From Ceriagrion tenellum (Eukaryota > Arthropoda > Insecta > Odonata > Coenagrionidae): a stretch of 64,000 nt of DNA. Within the stretch, counting starts at the first letter, position 1. The number at the start of each line of letters is the position of its first letter. Below are positions 10,713-23,640 of this stretch, piece after piece. Made by a program: the position numbers and the translations under genes. The notes beneath the pieces are model-generated. The model saw only the letters and a list, made by a program, of their open reading frames with translations, did not search any database and was not told where the DNA came from. Location of the stretch: contig OY720636.1 of the NCBI GenBank assembly GCA_963169105.1, positions 103,602,539 to 103,666,538 of the forward strand. Reading direction: 5' to 3'.

Positions 10713-13689
10713 ATTATCACGCAAAAAGTAACGACAAATCAGGAAAAAAAATGTTTGTAAATATTTCTGTAGAAAATTTTTCAACTGTTTGCGAAACATG
10801 AAATGAAAACAGTTGTGTGAGCCATCCGCTGACATCATTGCCGAGGCTGAAGAAATAAGGACGGAAATTGAAGGACAAAGAAACAAACGCGAAAAGAAAC
10901 TCGTTCCAGGAGTTCAAAGGGATTACCCCGGGTGTATCACCAAGACTGGTTGAACAGCTAACCATACGAGGATAAGGGCGGAGCAGCTTCTTGAGTCAAT
11001 TTACGTGCTATATGCTCATTGAAGATCTCAGTCGCGCTGCTGAGGAGTAGATAGGGAACATCATGAGGTTAGTTCTCATTCAAAATAACCCTTTGAATAT
11101 CGCACACATCGTCATATTTGCGTTTTCATAGAGCATCGCATGTCACACGAAAACAATATGAACACAGCCGATTCGTGAATACGATGAGAGAAAATTCAAT
11201 TTAAATCGTTGAGTGATCCATTCACAAACTTTTACAATTGCAAAATTTGTTCTTACAATAAAAGGATATGAGTTTTTAAATATTAAATCACATATAACGC
11301 AAATATATCTGTGGTCTTATTATCTCATTCATCAATTAGCTACGGAAGTAAAAATATTTTAAACCTGCTCCAGTGCGCCTAAAGTTAAATGTGGAGAAAT
11401 AAAATTCTGAGCATTTCGTGTCATCATAAAAGTCATCGTCTTGGACAAAATCTTTTGAAGTAATTAGATCCATCTTTGCAGATGAATAGACGAGGTTTTT
11501 AAATTAAATCGCATTTAATGCAAATCATGTCTCCATTTCTTATTCATGATGAGTAACATTAAAGCGTTTTTAAAACCACACACGCGTAATTCAATTTACT
11601 TTAAATTATGACAAAACATTATCTGGTATTCTAAATAAATGTCAATTGCGATGATTTACGGAGCCCAAAGATAGAGTTATGTGGAATGCTGTTCAAATAA
11701 ACCTTCAGTGAACCACACTGGAGGCAAAAATTAAAAATATTAAGGAAAGGGGGTAAAATTGCAATTATTAAACCTAAAATTTTCGAGCGGTAATCACTGA
11801 TTTTTGGAGGAAAAACCAGTCGATAATGATAGAGTGAAATTCATTATTACAATTCTTGATGACGAAATGTTTTAGAAGCTATTTTTTGGAAAATGAATTT
11901 CTTTAACTCACAAACATTTTATAACGAGTTGGATTAATTCAAAAACAAAAATAAACTAGCAAATTTTGGCTAAGATAAACATTGTACAACAATTTTTGAT
12001 GCCATTTTCATTCCATTTGTAACAAATTTTTTCCACGGCATGAAATTTTCCTATTTTTGTGATGGAGCACGGACAAATTATTCGACCAAATTGATTCAGC
12101 TTTCGACAAACTTCTCGTATACTTAAAATAAAAAAAAACGTAAACCACTTCTGACAGAGGAAAGCATCCAAGAAAGCGCCAATAAATTTACCTGATCCTG
12201 AATAGGACACCTTTATGGCTTAAGTCATGAATAATTAAAATTAAATTATGCAAAGTGAACTCCGCATGTTTTTTGGAAGTTAATGATACTTTCACTGAGT
12301 TAATCACTCATAGTCACACGCAAAAAGGAAGGAGCTTCTTTCATATTCCCAATGCTTCATTCTTTCTGACCTATTACCCTACATTCTTTAGTTAATTTTA
12401 ACACAATTCAAGGACAAAGGGACCACGTAAGAATCATAAAATACCCACGTACTCATCCTCAATCCAATATTTCATTTTCCATATTCAAGCAGCACGAAAG
12501 GCCCGGGACGCCATAAAAACTTCATAAAACTTTCTCGCACGGTCTTTTTTAAAACAAACAAAAGAGAAACCGAAAAACTCCTCGTTTCTCACCCTTTCCC
12601 CTCCCTGATTTAAAAGTGAAAAAATAAAAAAACACATTCGAGAGCAAAGAACCCGAGATGGAAGGATAGCCTAAATTCTTACTCAATGCGGCGGCGAGCG
12701 TCTGGCAGCCTTATTTTCCTCCCTTCTCCCCGGATCTACCGTTTTCACTAAACTGCTCTGAACCCACGCCGTTCCCCTGCGGTACCCCTTCACCGACGGA
12801 AGAGTGGGAGGAGTGGGCGTGCGAAGTGCTCGATTCCGGGGATGGGGATTGTAAATGTCTTCGAGAAGGATAAGTATAACGGGACTTATATATAAAATAT
12901 CAGTGTAATACTTGAATAAGAGGATGGAACCGTTTAAGAAAAAAATTGTTTTGGCAATACGTTTAACGGTTTTAGGCAAAAAACCTCAAATAAGGGAAAA
13001 TAAAAACATGGTAAATTCTAACATATGGATTTGCATGAGAGAAATGTTTCAATCTATGTGGGACACAAACCAACGAATAACACTCAAGAATGGCAACATA
13101 CCCTATAACTATGAACCTAAGGATTGAGGCAAACTTCCTGCTTTAAAGAACAGCAGATTTTTGTCAACATATTACACAATTAACTCAGCTATTTCTGTGT
13201 ATGTGTTTGGATCTTTTTCAAAAGCGGCTCAAAGGATTTAGACGAACTTTTTGAGTATATTAAATTCGGAGGAGATAATAGGATTACTTAAGATCTTCTA
13301 TTTGGAAAAGTTAATTTTATATTTTTAATTGCTTTAAAATTTAAAATTTTTAATATCGTCCTTATTGGTATCCAAGGTTGCAACGCATCGAACAATAGAA
13401 GAGAATAAAAAGTAAATGTATAGACAGATAGTAACACGAGTTGTTGATTACAGATTGGAAAGTTACAATGAGTACTGTGTTTATTGAAAGTTTTCACACA
13501 GCTGTATGAAATGTTTCCTTGACGACCTCCGAAATAAACGGTACATCAACCTCACTCAGGCACGGTCAGAAGGAGAGCGTCACTTTTATGTACATATTTA
13601 AAAGCAGCAGCTAATACTTCCTTCGGAGTAAATATATAATTATTGTATTATTTTTCTAATCATATAATGATCAACCAGAATGGACTCTA
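10713..13689. other. No recognisable gene or repeat
   Basis: Almost 3 kb of AT-rich DNA. The largest frames (84 and 98 codons on the minus strand) show no family motif. 12.68-12.85 kb is slightly GC-richer. Nothing further could be supported. Confidence 0.4.
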
Positions 13690-14358
13690 CGATTCACTTC
13701 TGAATTTCTCAATTCTGTTGAAATGGCTCACTTACCACCATGCTAATTAAAGCTTTAATTAATACAATAATAACACTCTAACGAAACTTGGACGTCTCTG
13801 AAAGGCTGTGCAATGGAACGAAATTGATTGAGAATGTATTGTGTATAGCTACATTATGAAAGCAATGTTTGCGACAGGTGAAAATTACGGCCGAAAGGTC
13901 CAGAATCCAAGAATTACGTTAGATTCTAGAAAAAGTCAGCTCGGATGTAATATGCAAAGGTATCAATTTCCTGTAAGAGGAGCTTTTGCTATGAGCATTC
14001 ACAATGCTCAAGGCAAAGCATTAAATCGGTTGGCATTTATCTACTAACAGCAGTATTTACGAACGGCATGTTGTTCGCAGCATTTTCTGGAGTCAAAAGG
14101 GGAAGCAGCTTACCAGTTGCTACATCACGAGAAAACCCTCATCATACAATAAACGCAGAATGGAAAGAAGTATTTACTAATTTCAACTAATCAGTTGATA
14201 AGGTCAATGGCGAACACATCGCAAATACTGATTCTCCAGATAACTTAGAAGATTTCAATACCTCCAATTGAATTTATTTGTTTTCAACACAGCGTTTATG
14301 ATATTTGAATCTTTTGATCACACATTTTGTCGTCAAGCGAAGCACGGTCACCTGGTAT
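13690..14358 (+). pseudogene. Helitron PIF1-like helicase, broken 3' end
   Basis: Translated pieces match the C-terminal end of the Rep/helicase protein of rolling-circle Helitron transposons, in order: an FLN..E..HLPP-type stretch (about 13703), LCNGTKL (about 13805), a Q..RYQFPVR then AFAMSIHNAQGKAL segment corresponding to the family's FP...AMTINKSQGQ motif (13950-14030), a frameshift near 14045, then TAVFTNGMLFAAFSGVKRG corresponding to the FTHGQLYVALSR motif, and a TxNxxxKEV-like end near 14165. Stops and at least two frameshifts show it is dead. Downstream, GCGAAGCACGGTCACCTGGTA (14337-14357) resembles the conserved Helitron 3' terminus, so the element probably ended there. The 5' part, with Rep, is not visible. 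Confidence 0.75.
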
Positions 14359-15539
14359 TGATTCTTCAAAGTTCCTCACCGAATATTGTAAAATACTTCA
14401 TGTAAAACTTGTATCACAATACGAATAGTTTATTGCTTAGAATCAGTGGTAGAATATTCAAGCTCATGAGCGCACCCATAGCCAAATTAAAGCCCACGTA
14501 TAAAAGTAATGAGTACAGAAATCTCGATGGACTGCAATTCATTACGCAGACACAAAATTCTAGCATAAATCAAAGTATGGCTCAAATAAGCCCCAATAAA
14601 AAGACATTTTCAAAATATCGACCATTTCCACACATTCCGAATGCATTCCGATACACCTTTTCAAACAATAACAATTCGCAAAATAACAGAGCTGCATAAT
14701 CGCATCTTCTGGGAATTATGAGTGAACACGAAATCTGACATAGGAAATTGCCTGTTGATAGATTCTTCGTCTAATGCTCATTGAGGTTTAAAGCCATCTG
14801 AAGGTAGATTATATTACATACTCTACATTACATCTCTAGGTAGATTGCACACTGGCCATTAAGTATAATGTACTTAGTATGAAGCTAATGATAAATACAG
14901 GATAATACAATAATTTTAGTTAAATTCTTCATTTTCATACCAAAGAAATAATTGAAACGTAATGCATACCAGGATATACAACCTAGGCGAGAGAATCTTA
15001 TCGATTCCGCTGAAGATCTTTCCTCGCTTCTTACCTAATTTTTAGAACCAAGTGCGAACCCTATAAATTTTCATTTAGCCAACAGAAAAAAATAGATGGA
15101 ATGAAACCTGGCTCTTTAAAAAAAATATGAACACCCATAATGGCAGACCAAACATTGTTTCCACGAAATTATATTCCCCAAAAAGACCCTATTTCGCGTA
15201 ACAATGGGATAGCCATTTCCACAGGGAAGCAAAACGCATGTCCTGCCAGCTAAAAAAATTGAAATTTGGTGGAAACTACTACATGTGTCCTTCCAACATG
15301 GACAGAAACTAAAATCTTAGAAAAAAAATCTAATGAATTTTAGAAAATCTTTCTCCGTGGAAATATTAAACTTCCAAATGTAATTAAAACTTGAAAACTC
15401 CAATTGGAATCCTTTAGATATCCAGCATATTTGGGAGAAATTTACCTTTCTGAAACGGAGAGAGAAAGAGGATGAAGAGACAGAGAGGAAAAATATGAAA
15501 GGGTTTATTCTCCAGCTCTTTCGCGTGGACATCACGGCC
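14359..15539. other. No recognisable gene
   Basis: A 96-codon Asn/Ser/Thr-rich frame at 14409-14699 lies just past the presumed Helitron end. It has no recognisable domain and composition typical of random AT-rich DNA. Purine-rich near 15460-15500. Confidence 0.4.
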
Positions 15540-15985
15540 GACGCGTAGGCAGCCCTAAAACGCTAGCGTCGTATATATTTCCCGCCCATTTTTTTCTTCC
15601 GATCCCCCCTTGCTTCCACCCGACCTCGCACAAAAAAGAAACACGCGCAGAGCGGAGCCGACGCCTCGCTGTATCACCCGTTCCTTCCGTGAATATAGAG
15701 GATAGAGAAGGCGAGATCCGAGATAAACCCAGTCCCTATCCCTATCCGCCTCCGTGTGGAACGGGGAAGATACGCGAGCGGGAGCGAAAGCTATCTTTCC
15801 GGGCATATCTGGTCATCGCATGCCATGTCACCTCACGTCCGACTCATTCCACGGCCGCTCCGCCTCGCTACGGGCCCCCGTGTGCAATGAGCCGCGACTT
15901 ACAGAGGTGGGGAAGATGTGGGAGGAAAGCTTTCGAGCTGGGATGGAGAGCTATTTACATCCTCCAAGCCTACCAAGGTAAGAAT
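15540..15985 (+). promoter_or_regulatory. GC-rich patch with TATA-like box and splice-donor-like end
   Basis: GC content rises abruptly with several CpGs. GTATATATTT lies near 15570 and the patch ends in CCAAGGTAAGAATT (about 15973-15986), a textbook AG|GTAAGA splice donor. This arrangement fits a promoter plus a first, possibly non-coding exon on the plus strand. The 104-codon frame across it (15689-16003) has no recognised domain, so a protein-coding claim is not supported. Chance is a real alternative. Confidence 0.25.
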
Positions 15986-17880
15986 TTCTTCGCGAAGAGG
16001 TGATAGGGAATGTAAATGGGCGAGCGCAATACGAATAAAAATAATAATAAGCGAACAAAAGAGAAGAGAAACACTGATTTTATGTTTCTTTCCGCGGATT
16101 CGAGTTGGAGCGAATAAAAATTTTATCGCGAAAGGTTTTGAATATCAAATACACTATTGTCTTCAATACTTAACGCTGATTTCTGAGGCCAAATCTATAA
16201 TAAAATTCATATTTACGTCAAAAAAGTTCCACCCTCTAAAATGTCATCTCCCGCCCAAGGTAATATTGATAACTAAATGGCCTGGTAAGTCACAGGAGCA
16301 ATCATAAGAAATGGTACTCTCAGATTACTTTTAAATGACCTTTCTGTAGAAAACTGTCGTCAACCAAATCTTAAACTGTTAATTAAAAATTGGAAAAAAT
16401 TAGATTTCCCAATGAATTGACAGGGCCAATCGCGTTCATTTTACGCCAGACATTGACAAAGAGAATGTTGAAGTAAGTAAATTGATCTGAAATTATGTTT
16501 AGTTTCGTTTTAAGACTTTAAATTGGAGGTTATAAATTTTACAAGCGATAAAGGGAAAATATGATATAATTCCCACAGATCAAAGCTTCAAAGTTGAATG
16601 ACCTATTTATATCCAAGCCACGGGAAATAAAATCTCCATAAAAAATTAAGAAATCCTTTCCCATGCGTCTACAATAACACTAAAGCATGTGAGAACGAAG
16701 AGGATAAGAGACACGGATATGTGGATCCAATGTCTACGGATCCAAGGCAGAGAGAATTAAAATTTCGTATGGATTCGAAGGTAAGAGAGACGATTTTTTT
16801 AATGGTAAAGTCGCTTTCCCCTGTTACTTCGGATATAAAATATATGCTTGTTTTACATTTTCCACCACAAAACACTCCAGCTTCCGCGTACCACCACGCT
16901 ACATCTATAACAAACTATTTTACTTGCATCTCACAAGAGTGCGCAAAATCACGAAAATGCGAGCCCAAAGCTCACACGAAACGCCCTCCTGAGGAAAACT
17001 CAGCGGCTAAAAAATTGTACTCGCATAACTATCCAGTCAGTAGCAAGAAAGTTTCATATCATCAGCGTTCCAGTGATACTAAGTAATGACGCTGATCTAT
17101 CTTGGGATCACAGCGTAGTGTAAGCATTATTAATGTAGGCGGTAAATATTGGTTTAGATCTAATGCAATAACAATTGCATATCAATGATAAATTAAGATA
17201 GCACTAACATATGCCATAGACTTATTTACGATTGAATAGAAAAAAATATTTGATAGTGTTCCCTCAAGCAGTGATAAGAGGGACAGGGGCCGCATTTAAT
17301 GTAAGCGATGTAAGTAGCTGACAAGAGATTGTGGGAAATTTAAGAAGAAAAGTCCATACCTACCTACCCTACTTACATACCCTACTACCATAAGACATAC
17401 TTGGCTCCTTGAATTTAGAAAATTTTTACCCTTTGTAGATGCTATATGAATGCTTTTAATCTTCTTCAGTTCCTTATAAAGTGATGGCTACGCATATTAC
17501 GAGAATTTCCCAAGGAAATGACACAGTTCATGCGAAATTCGGTTATTCATTGTGGTTATCGAATTAAAATACTAGAAATTCTCGCTGAACATTGCAACGC
17601 TTGATAATTTGAATTTAAGTTAAGGTTTAACAAGTACTAATCAGCACCGTCAGGGAATGTTATTAAGTAGGTCATTTCTTTAATCTCCGAGGCCAATTCA
17701 TATTTGAGAAACGATAGAATCATAACTCGGCGATAGCTTTAAATAAGTAGCGAGGCGTCAAACCCAAATTATTTTTAGGAAGCCTGGTGACGAACAAAAT
17801 ACTGAACAGTAGAGAAAGAGGATAGAAAACAAGTTCTAATAGATATTTTACGCTCGCGCAGAGAGAACGACGGAAAACTC
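15986..17880. other. No recognisable gene
   Basis: AT-rich DNA. Open frames of 129 and 121 codons (15918-16307 and 16721-17086) lack known motifs. CTACC-rich sequence near 17360-17392 is a short imperfect repeat. Confidence 0.4.
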
Positions 17881-18420
17881 ATCATTCAGCCCTCTCCACG
17901 AGGCAAACCGATTCGCGCGAATAGCCAAACGGGATGCCCGCCGGAATACAGCACATCCAATATATTACCGAAACACTTTGTCACCCAAATACAGACGGAG
18001 AAGCAAGAAACATATATTATTTCGTGCTTCCGCGCGAATATATGCACGCTCGTATGAGTGCCGAGAGGTGAGACCACGGGTGGCGGCAGAAAAGTAAATC
18101 CCCACCCAGCCTTGGTTTCCCTCGCCACCCGCTCTTCACAGTTTCCACCTCGTAATGGGGGACGAAGGCCTTCCTCGTCTTGGGCGAAGTCCACCGACAG
18201 CGGCCGGCGAGACCCTTCCCATCCACCGGCGCTCCGCAGCCGCCCACGGCCCAATTATCCGAATTTCCCAGACTCCCTCCCTCCCTCCGGGCCTCTTGCC
18301 AGCCCTTCTCACTCCTTCCTTGTCGACCCCACTGTCTCGACCGGGTCTAACCTCCCAGCAGGTGGTGGACCGCGGAATTCTGTCCGGCGACGGAAGTTGT
18401 CCAGGCGAAATTTAGACGGA
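17881..18420. other. GC/CpG-rich patch
   Basis: High GC with pyrimidine-rich runs (CTCCCTCCCTCC near 18281). Frames on both strands are open for 86-140 codons because stops are rare in GC-rich DNA. They are Pro/Ser/Arg-rich with no family match. It may be a CpG-island-like regulatory patch. Confidence 0.3.
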
Positions 18421-21270
18421 AAATTGAACAAAATAAACAATGCTGAGGGACATGCCACAACAGTTACTCAGAGCACATAGGATGGATATATGAATGCGCA
18501 AGATTCAAGAGGAAAATTTCTTATCTGGGCTACTGTTCTAACCAATGTCTCACAAATTCGCGCTGAGTGCTTCAGCCAATAAAATCCCCACTTACATCCT
18601 CTTGCATCTACTGACTTTCGCACGGACTATGCAGGAACTACATATTCACGCAATAAAACATTCCCTCAAAACCACGAAGTTTTAGAATTCGTGCGCATGG
18701 TGCCACAGTTCACGAGATTGAGCCACATTTAAAGTCAAAGTCAAGCTGCAAATTTAACTTCGGCACAGTTTCCCATGAGGAGATATACAAATACGCAAAA
18801 TTTATAATGAATATCATGGACTCAATTTGATCAAAGATCACCAATATTTACGCCGAATGTTTTAACAAATCAAGCTATTCGTTTTAAACAAACGTTCTAA
18901 ACTAATGCGGTAATGAACGAAACAGTAACTTAGGGGTAGTTCTCACTGAAGAGAAAGGAGAATAATCTAAATTTACAAGGAAACAATCACTCCCCTGGAT
19001 TTGAATCCTAATTTCCCAGCGTCAAAGCCTTCACAAAATCAAATCAATCGAAATGAATTTTAACTGCTTCGCCACTACATGCGTTATCAACTCGCTCTGC
19101 AGATGCGCGAATACACAAAATAAAATATGATCAAAATATTTGCCCAGGCCACTACTTAGTAGGTAGGGAGATTTGGTTTCGGATATCAGTCCCAGCGAAT
19201 GATATTTCGTTGAATTATGAGCCAAAAAAAATACTTTTTCTACGAAATGAAAACGCTCCATGTTTTTGTGATTGTCTCCCATGAAATTATTTCCATCTAA
19301 TAGGCGGGAACAAGTATTTGCCGGCGAGTTTAGCTTCAGCCTTTTATTCAACGCGAACGAACGGGGATATTTAGAGAACACTGGGCAGATTTTTTGGGTC
19401 GTAAATGTAATAATTTATCAATAGGTGTAGTGTGAAAACCTTGCGGGGAGAAGGGAACTGCAGTTAACAAATATTCTGATCGACGACTGAAGAAGATGAC
19501 TTCAGGGTCCTGTTCGAAAATAGCTGACATACCATACGTGCCAACTAATGTTCAAATTATACGTCGTGGGAGATGGATTGGGTCTGGTGCCACATGATCA
19601 TTACACACCGCACGCTCATCAGCCTATATTCCAGGGAAATTCTAATTGATAAAGAGTTCATCCTTCGCATTCACAGAAAATTTGCCAAACAATGCACGCT
19701 GATTGGCAATCCTTCATCTTACACCATTTATGAATTGTTAATGAAACCAAAAATGAGTACACTGCGTGGGAACGCACCGTAGTAATGACAGTAATGAGCA
19801 GAAAAATTAAACCTTCGAAACTACGATACGAAGAGAAATAAATGTCATCAATATTATCAATTTTGGAATCAGCTCCACAGAAGAGACGTTATTCGGCAGG
19901 GTGTCTTCATTTCTCAGTTGGGAAGTCTTCACCATGTCCAGTGCTAATTAACTAGCGATGAGAGGTTTTCGCATTCGAGATTTTTATCGATAGAAGGACA
20001 GGAAAGACTAACGCTCGGTATCCTCCGAAACAACCTCCAGGAGCCACGCTTTTCTTTACTACAAGACATGTTTTTCGGAGCTTGTGTGAACACATCACAT
20101 CGCGTTAGTAAATACAAGCAGAAAAGCGTTAACTACGAACTAAGGATTAGCAAAAGCGTTCATTGCGATCAGTTGCTATCTGGTCGCGCACTTTAAAAAA
20201 TAATCTGCGCGGATTCAGTCAGGTGTCATTCGGGAAGGTAGTGCTTAAAATTAAGAAAAACAACGTCATTTTTTTAATACTATAATTTATCGTCATTTTT
20301 GTCGTTCCCACACCTCATCGATAAGTGTCACATTTTACGACTCCACATTTGCTATCTTATGAAGAAGTCTTCCCAGGATATCGAGGTGATTATATGACTA
20401 GTGTTGGAGCAAGAAATCTTGGATACGTATCCCGGATTCCGACCAAGTTTCCCCGAGGAGGGTACGTCAAGGACAGCGGTCCGCCCGTCTGATGAGACGC
20501 AGGACTGCAAACCCCTTGGCGCCTATCGTTAAGAGCAGGCTGATTCCGAAGGCCCATTTCGTCCCATTCTCCCGGCATTAACATAAATAACCAAGCGTTA
20601 ATCAGCCGAACCACCTCTCCATAGCGATGCAAAGCATCTAGGGAATCGATTGCCACCGCTAATAACTGCAACCACTTCTATAAAAGGAGTCACAACTCGT
20701 GGAATATCGTATGATTATGAACTACCAGTGAACCACAGGAGACAAAAACTAGGTAATTCTGCGGTATGAAACAATAGGTAATCAAGTGACCCCTTGAAGA
20801 AGGAATGGCAATCATTGTCTCAACCTTAAACGAACCCTTGTGCCTTCCGGTAACAGTCTAGGTAATGAATCTCACACTTTCAAATTATTCCATGATAGTA
20901 GTGTACGGAAACTTCATTGTAAGCGCCGGTATATCTCAGACGTAGCACTTAAAGCATGCAACTCTTTTACAGCAATCACGGAGGTGAAACTGAATGGCTT
21001 CCCCAGCATATTTTAAATGGCAATTAGAATCGTATGGCATGCGCGTTGTTTTATAGCTCCAAGTGAGACATGGCCAATAAAGCATTTACCCCACTGTCTC
21101 ATTGAAGTCGAATATGCATCAACTGCCGAGCGCTACGTCACTGGAACGAGAAGTTTCCCAACCAAGGTATAACTTTCACTCTTATCAAGGAAATATTCGT
21201 TGGATTAAATATTCGGGCAATATTAGTATGACGTTTCAAGTATGAAGACGTCGTAAATATTCAGTTAAAT
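18421..21270. other. No gene; possible worn SINE head near 19 kb
   Basis: Around 18990-19030 the complement contains GGATTCAAATCC, a box-B-like word, without a convincing box A. A 93-codon minus-strand frame at 20390-20671 has ordinary composition but no recognised domain. A TATAAAAGG word occurs at 20679-20687 without supporting context. Confidence 0.35.
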
Positions 21271-21628
21271 TGTTCTCCCAGTACAGCTGGTGCGTATTAG
21301 AACATGAAAACACTACAGAAGGTTACCTATCGTAATTAATATCATTACTAATGAAGTGCCACCGATCACATATCGTAATAAATTATTTCACTAAACACCT
21401 TCGGCGTGGAAGGATAACTAATTGCACAGTAAGGCAATTAACTCGAAGGTCTTTCCTGCACTTTATCCTTTGTCTATTACGTATATGTATTTCCATTCAG
21501 ATTTCCATTCGTTTGCAATATTTAAGCTTGCAAGACCATTCGCAAAATTTACAATCTAGATATTTAGTAAAACTTGGGCGGCCTTATGTAGTAACTAACA
21601 ATTGAATCCTCGAAAACGAAAGTCGACC

Positions 21629-21868
21629 AAGGCACCAAATAATGAAATGATGAATTACTTAGTTTTCTACAAAAGCTTTATTACGTTCTTACGACCCGGG
21701 TTTCATCGCGGCGCGACAGGTACAGACATAGCAAAAGGCATTGCTTAAAAAGTCAAAAATGAGAGGGGGAGTTGATCTTTTGTGTAAAACTAAGTAATTT
21801 AACATTTCATAACGAAGGCATTCCACCAAGTTACTGTCCATACCATTAATTCTATTAAGGCACCAAAT
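21629..21868. mobile_element. Penelope-type foldback insertion with 12-bp target-site duplication
   Basis: AAGGCACCAAAT occurs at 21629-21640 and again at 21857-21868. The paralogous empty site at 10130-10141 has a single AAGGCACCGAAT. The insert begins ATGAAATGATGAATTACTTA (21642) and has the inverted partner near 21782-21809. GACCCGGGTTTC in the left arm matches the other foldbacks. About 47 bp (21810-21856) on the right side are outside the inverted arms, forming a one-sided tail. Inverted pseudo-LTRs, tail and variable duplication together point to a Penelope-like retroelement derivative. Confidence 0.8.
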
Positions 21869-21944
21869 CCAAAATTCTTACAGATGAAGTTGATGTAGGC
21901 TTGACTTTGTAGAAGTTGTCCATTACGGAAGAATAAAATAACTT

Positions 21945-22076
21945 GGTTAGCTCCGTTTGAGATGATTTATTATCACGGCCACGGTTTCGACACTTGAGGT
22001 CACCTTGAGGACCTGAAGATGACACAAAGTGTCGAAACCTTGCTCTTGACAATAAATTATCTAAAGTGGAGTTAAC
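21945..22076 (+). mobile_element. Penelope-type foldback with hammerhead-like core
   Basis: Arms of about 65 bp from GGTTAGCTCCG to GGAGTTAAC. The right arm has CTGAAGA (22013-22019), T, GACAC/AAA/GTGTC hairpin, then GAAAC (22034-22038). Stem II is a perfect 5-bp hairpin. The palindrome expected after GAA is degraded here (ACCTTGC), so this copy is unlikely to be active. Confidence 0.65.
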
Positions 22077-22228
22077 AAAGTTATATTTTTCTTCTATAAT
22101 TCCCGCAGATATTTTCTAATATACACTAGCCAGGAGTAAGTAAGTTACCTAAATATTCAATATATTTAGTTTCGAGGTATTAATGTCAGTATCCATCAAA
22201 ATACAGAAAAACCCTAATAATGACTTTA

Positions 22229-23640
22229 AATATTTATGACTCTTCACATAAATAAATCAATATATGTTTTCTCTCAAACGGAAATATAAAAATGGCCAGG
22301 ATGAAGCAAACAATGGGTTCCCTTCAATTTTATCATTCTATCAATATCTAATCTCCCAGCGCGAGGCTTGAGAGAGTTGGGCATTACAACCCCTCCACAG
22401 AACGAAAAAATGGCCAAAAAACTGATTAAGTTTATAATGACTTTAACTCTTCCCAAAAAGTAAGGGATATTTCTCATTCGACACGCACTGATGGCCTATC
22501 GATCAAATGAATACTTAATAAACCAGACCTCTAGTTAACACACGCATTAAATACTCAGAAAACGGTGAAGATCTTCCATTGCTATCATTTCTCAATGAAC
22601 CAGTTCCCTAAAGTTTAAATCAATGCAGGAATGATTATACTTACCTTCAAAGTCTTATGATCCCATGCACTCAGAATTCTGTCTTTCCACCAACTTAACA
22701 CGAATATAGAAACCTGAAGGTAGCAGCATTAAATAAAGCCTTTCATAGTCTCTTTCAATTAGAAGTCTATAAGGTTTTTTATCAAAATGATAGCGCCTAG
22801 CATCAGCTGTGGACCAACAGTCATGTAAATGCCTCGGCGGGGATAGGTGGGAGAAAATAACCCAAATCCGCAGAAATCCGATTTCTCTTCACTTTAAAGT
22901 AAAATCTAAGCGGTATGCCGAAAAATAGTCCTATATTACTGACAGCTTTCCTCCTCACGTACGGATGAATAAAGATGTGAAGAATCCTACACAGGACAGA
23001 AGAAGACCAAACGAGAATAAATGAAATTGAAATTTTTCCTCTTCTGTTTACGATCTGTTCCATAATACTACGAAGAAAAAGTAAACTAAGGGACTCCAAA
23101 GTCGCACAGCCTCGCAAGTCCAAATCAGAGGGTATCACGTGAGTCTCTAGGAAAAAATTTACCCCTTCGAACTAATATTATTAATTACATTATTAAAAAG
23201 GACTACGGAGAAAGTTATTTTTGGTCGGCATGAATTTGGTATCAATACTTAAAGAATACAATTGTGTACTTTTCCAAAGAATTTTATTTTGGATGGTACG
23301 ACGCGTTCCACCAACTTGCGCCCTGAGGTACCTGATGGTGCCGCCTGAAAGCCGCCGAAGTGAAGCCTGAATCTGTAGAGGGTAAGCATGAAATTGGTTT
23401 CAATGCACTTGATAAGGTCGTTCCCTCGGATGGAAAGGATCACGGAAACCTGGGATATAGCACGATTGAACCACCCCCCTGAGTTATGGGAGACCCACAA
23501 GGTCTCCCTGCCCCTGATAATAAACCCAAGCATCAGCTGTTAATCGACGACCATGAAAATGCTTCGGAGTGACAGGAATAAGGAGGGAGGGTGGGTGGGT
23601 TAGGGTCTCAAAAATAAATCACCGCCGCTCAGGCGACTGT
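22229..23640. other. No recognisable gene
   Basis: Two minus-strand frames (105 and 94 codons at 22821-23138 and 23249-23533) have no recognisable domain. A GGTGGGTGGG run lies near 23590. No repeat copy was identified. Confidence 0.4.

Larger units (their letters stand above)
21271..22228 (+). mobile_element. Dispersed element, copy 2 (first copy at 9765)
   Basis: Aligns to 9765-10712 from TGTTCTCCCAGTACAGCTGG onward. It lacks the 215-bp insert of copy 1 and instead contains a 216-bp foldback insertion at 21641-21856 flanked by a 12-bp duplication. The conserved 3' third carries the foldback at 21945-22076. Comparing the two copies gives a direct record of two independent insertions. Confidence 0.75.

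Noticed and set aside
13744..13761. 18-bp palindrome TAATTAAAGCTTTAATTA
   Set aside because: Lies within the decayed helicase frame and is pure AT-rich sequence around AGCT; likely chance.
14409..14699. 96-codon Asn/Ser-rich frame after the Helitron
   Set aside because: No recognised domain; composition as expected for AT-rich DNA.
20679..20687. TATAAAAGG promoter word (also near 24.27 and 47.81 kb)
   Set aside because: Short AT-rich word without GC box, initiator or GC-rich context.
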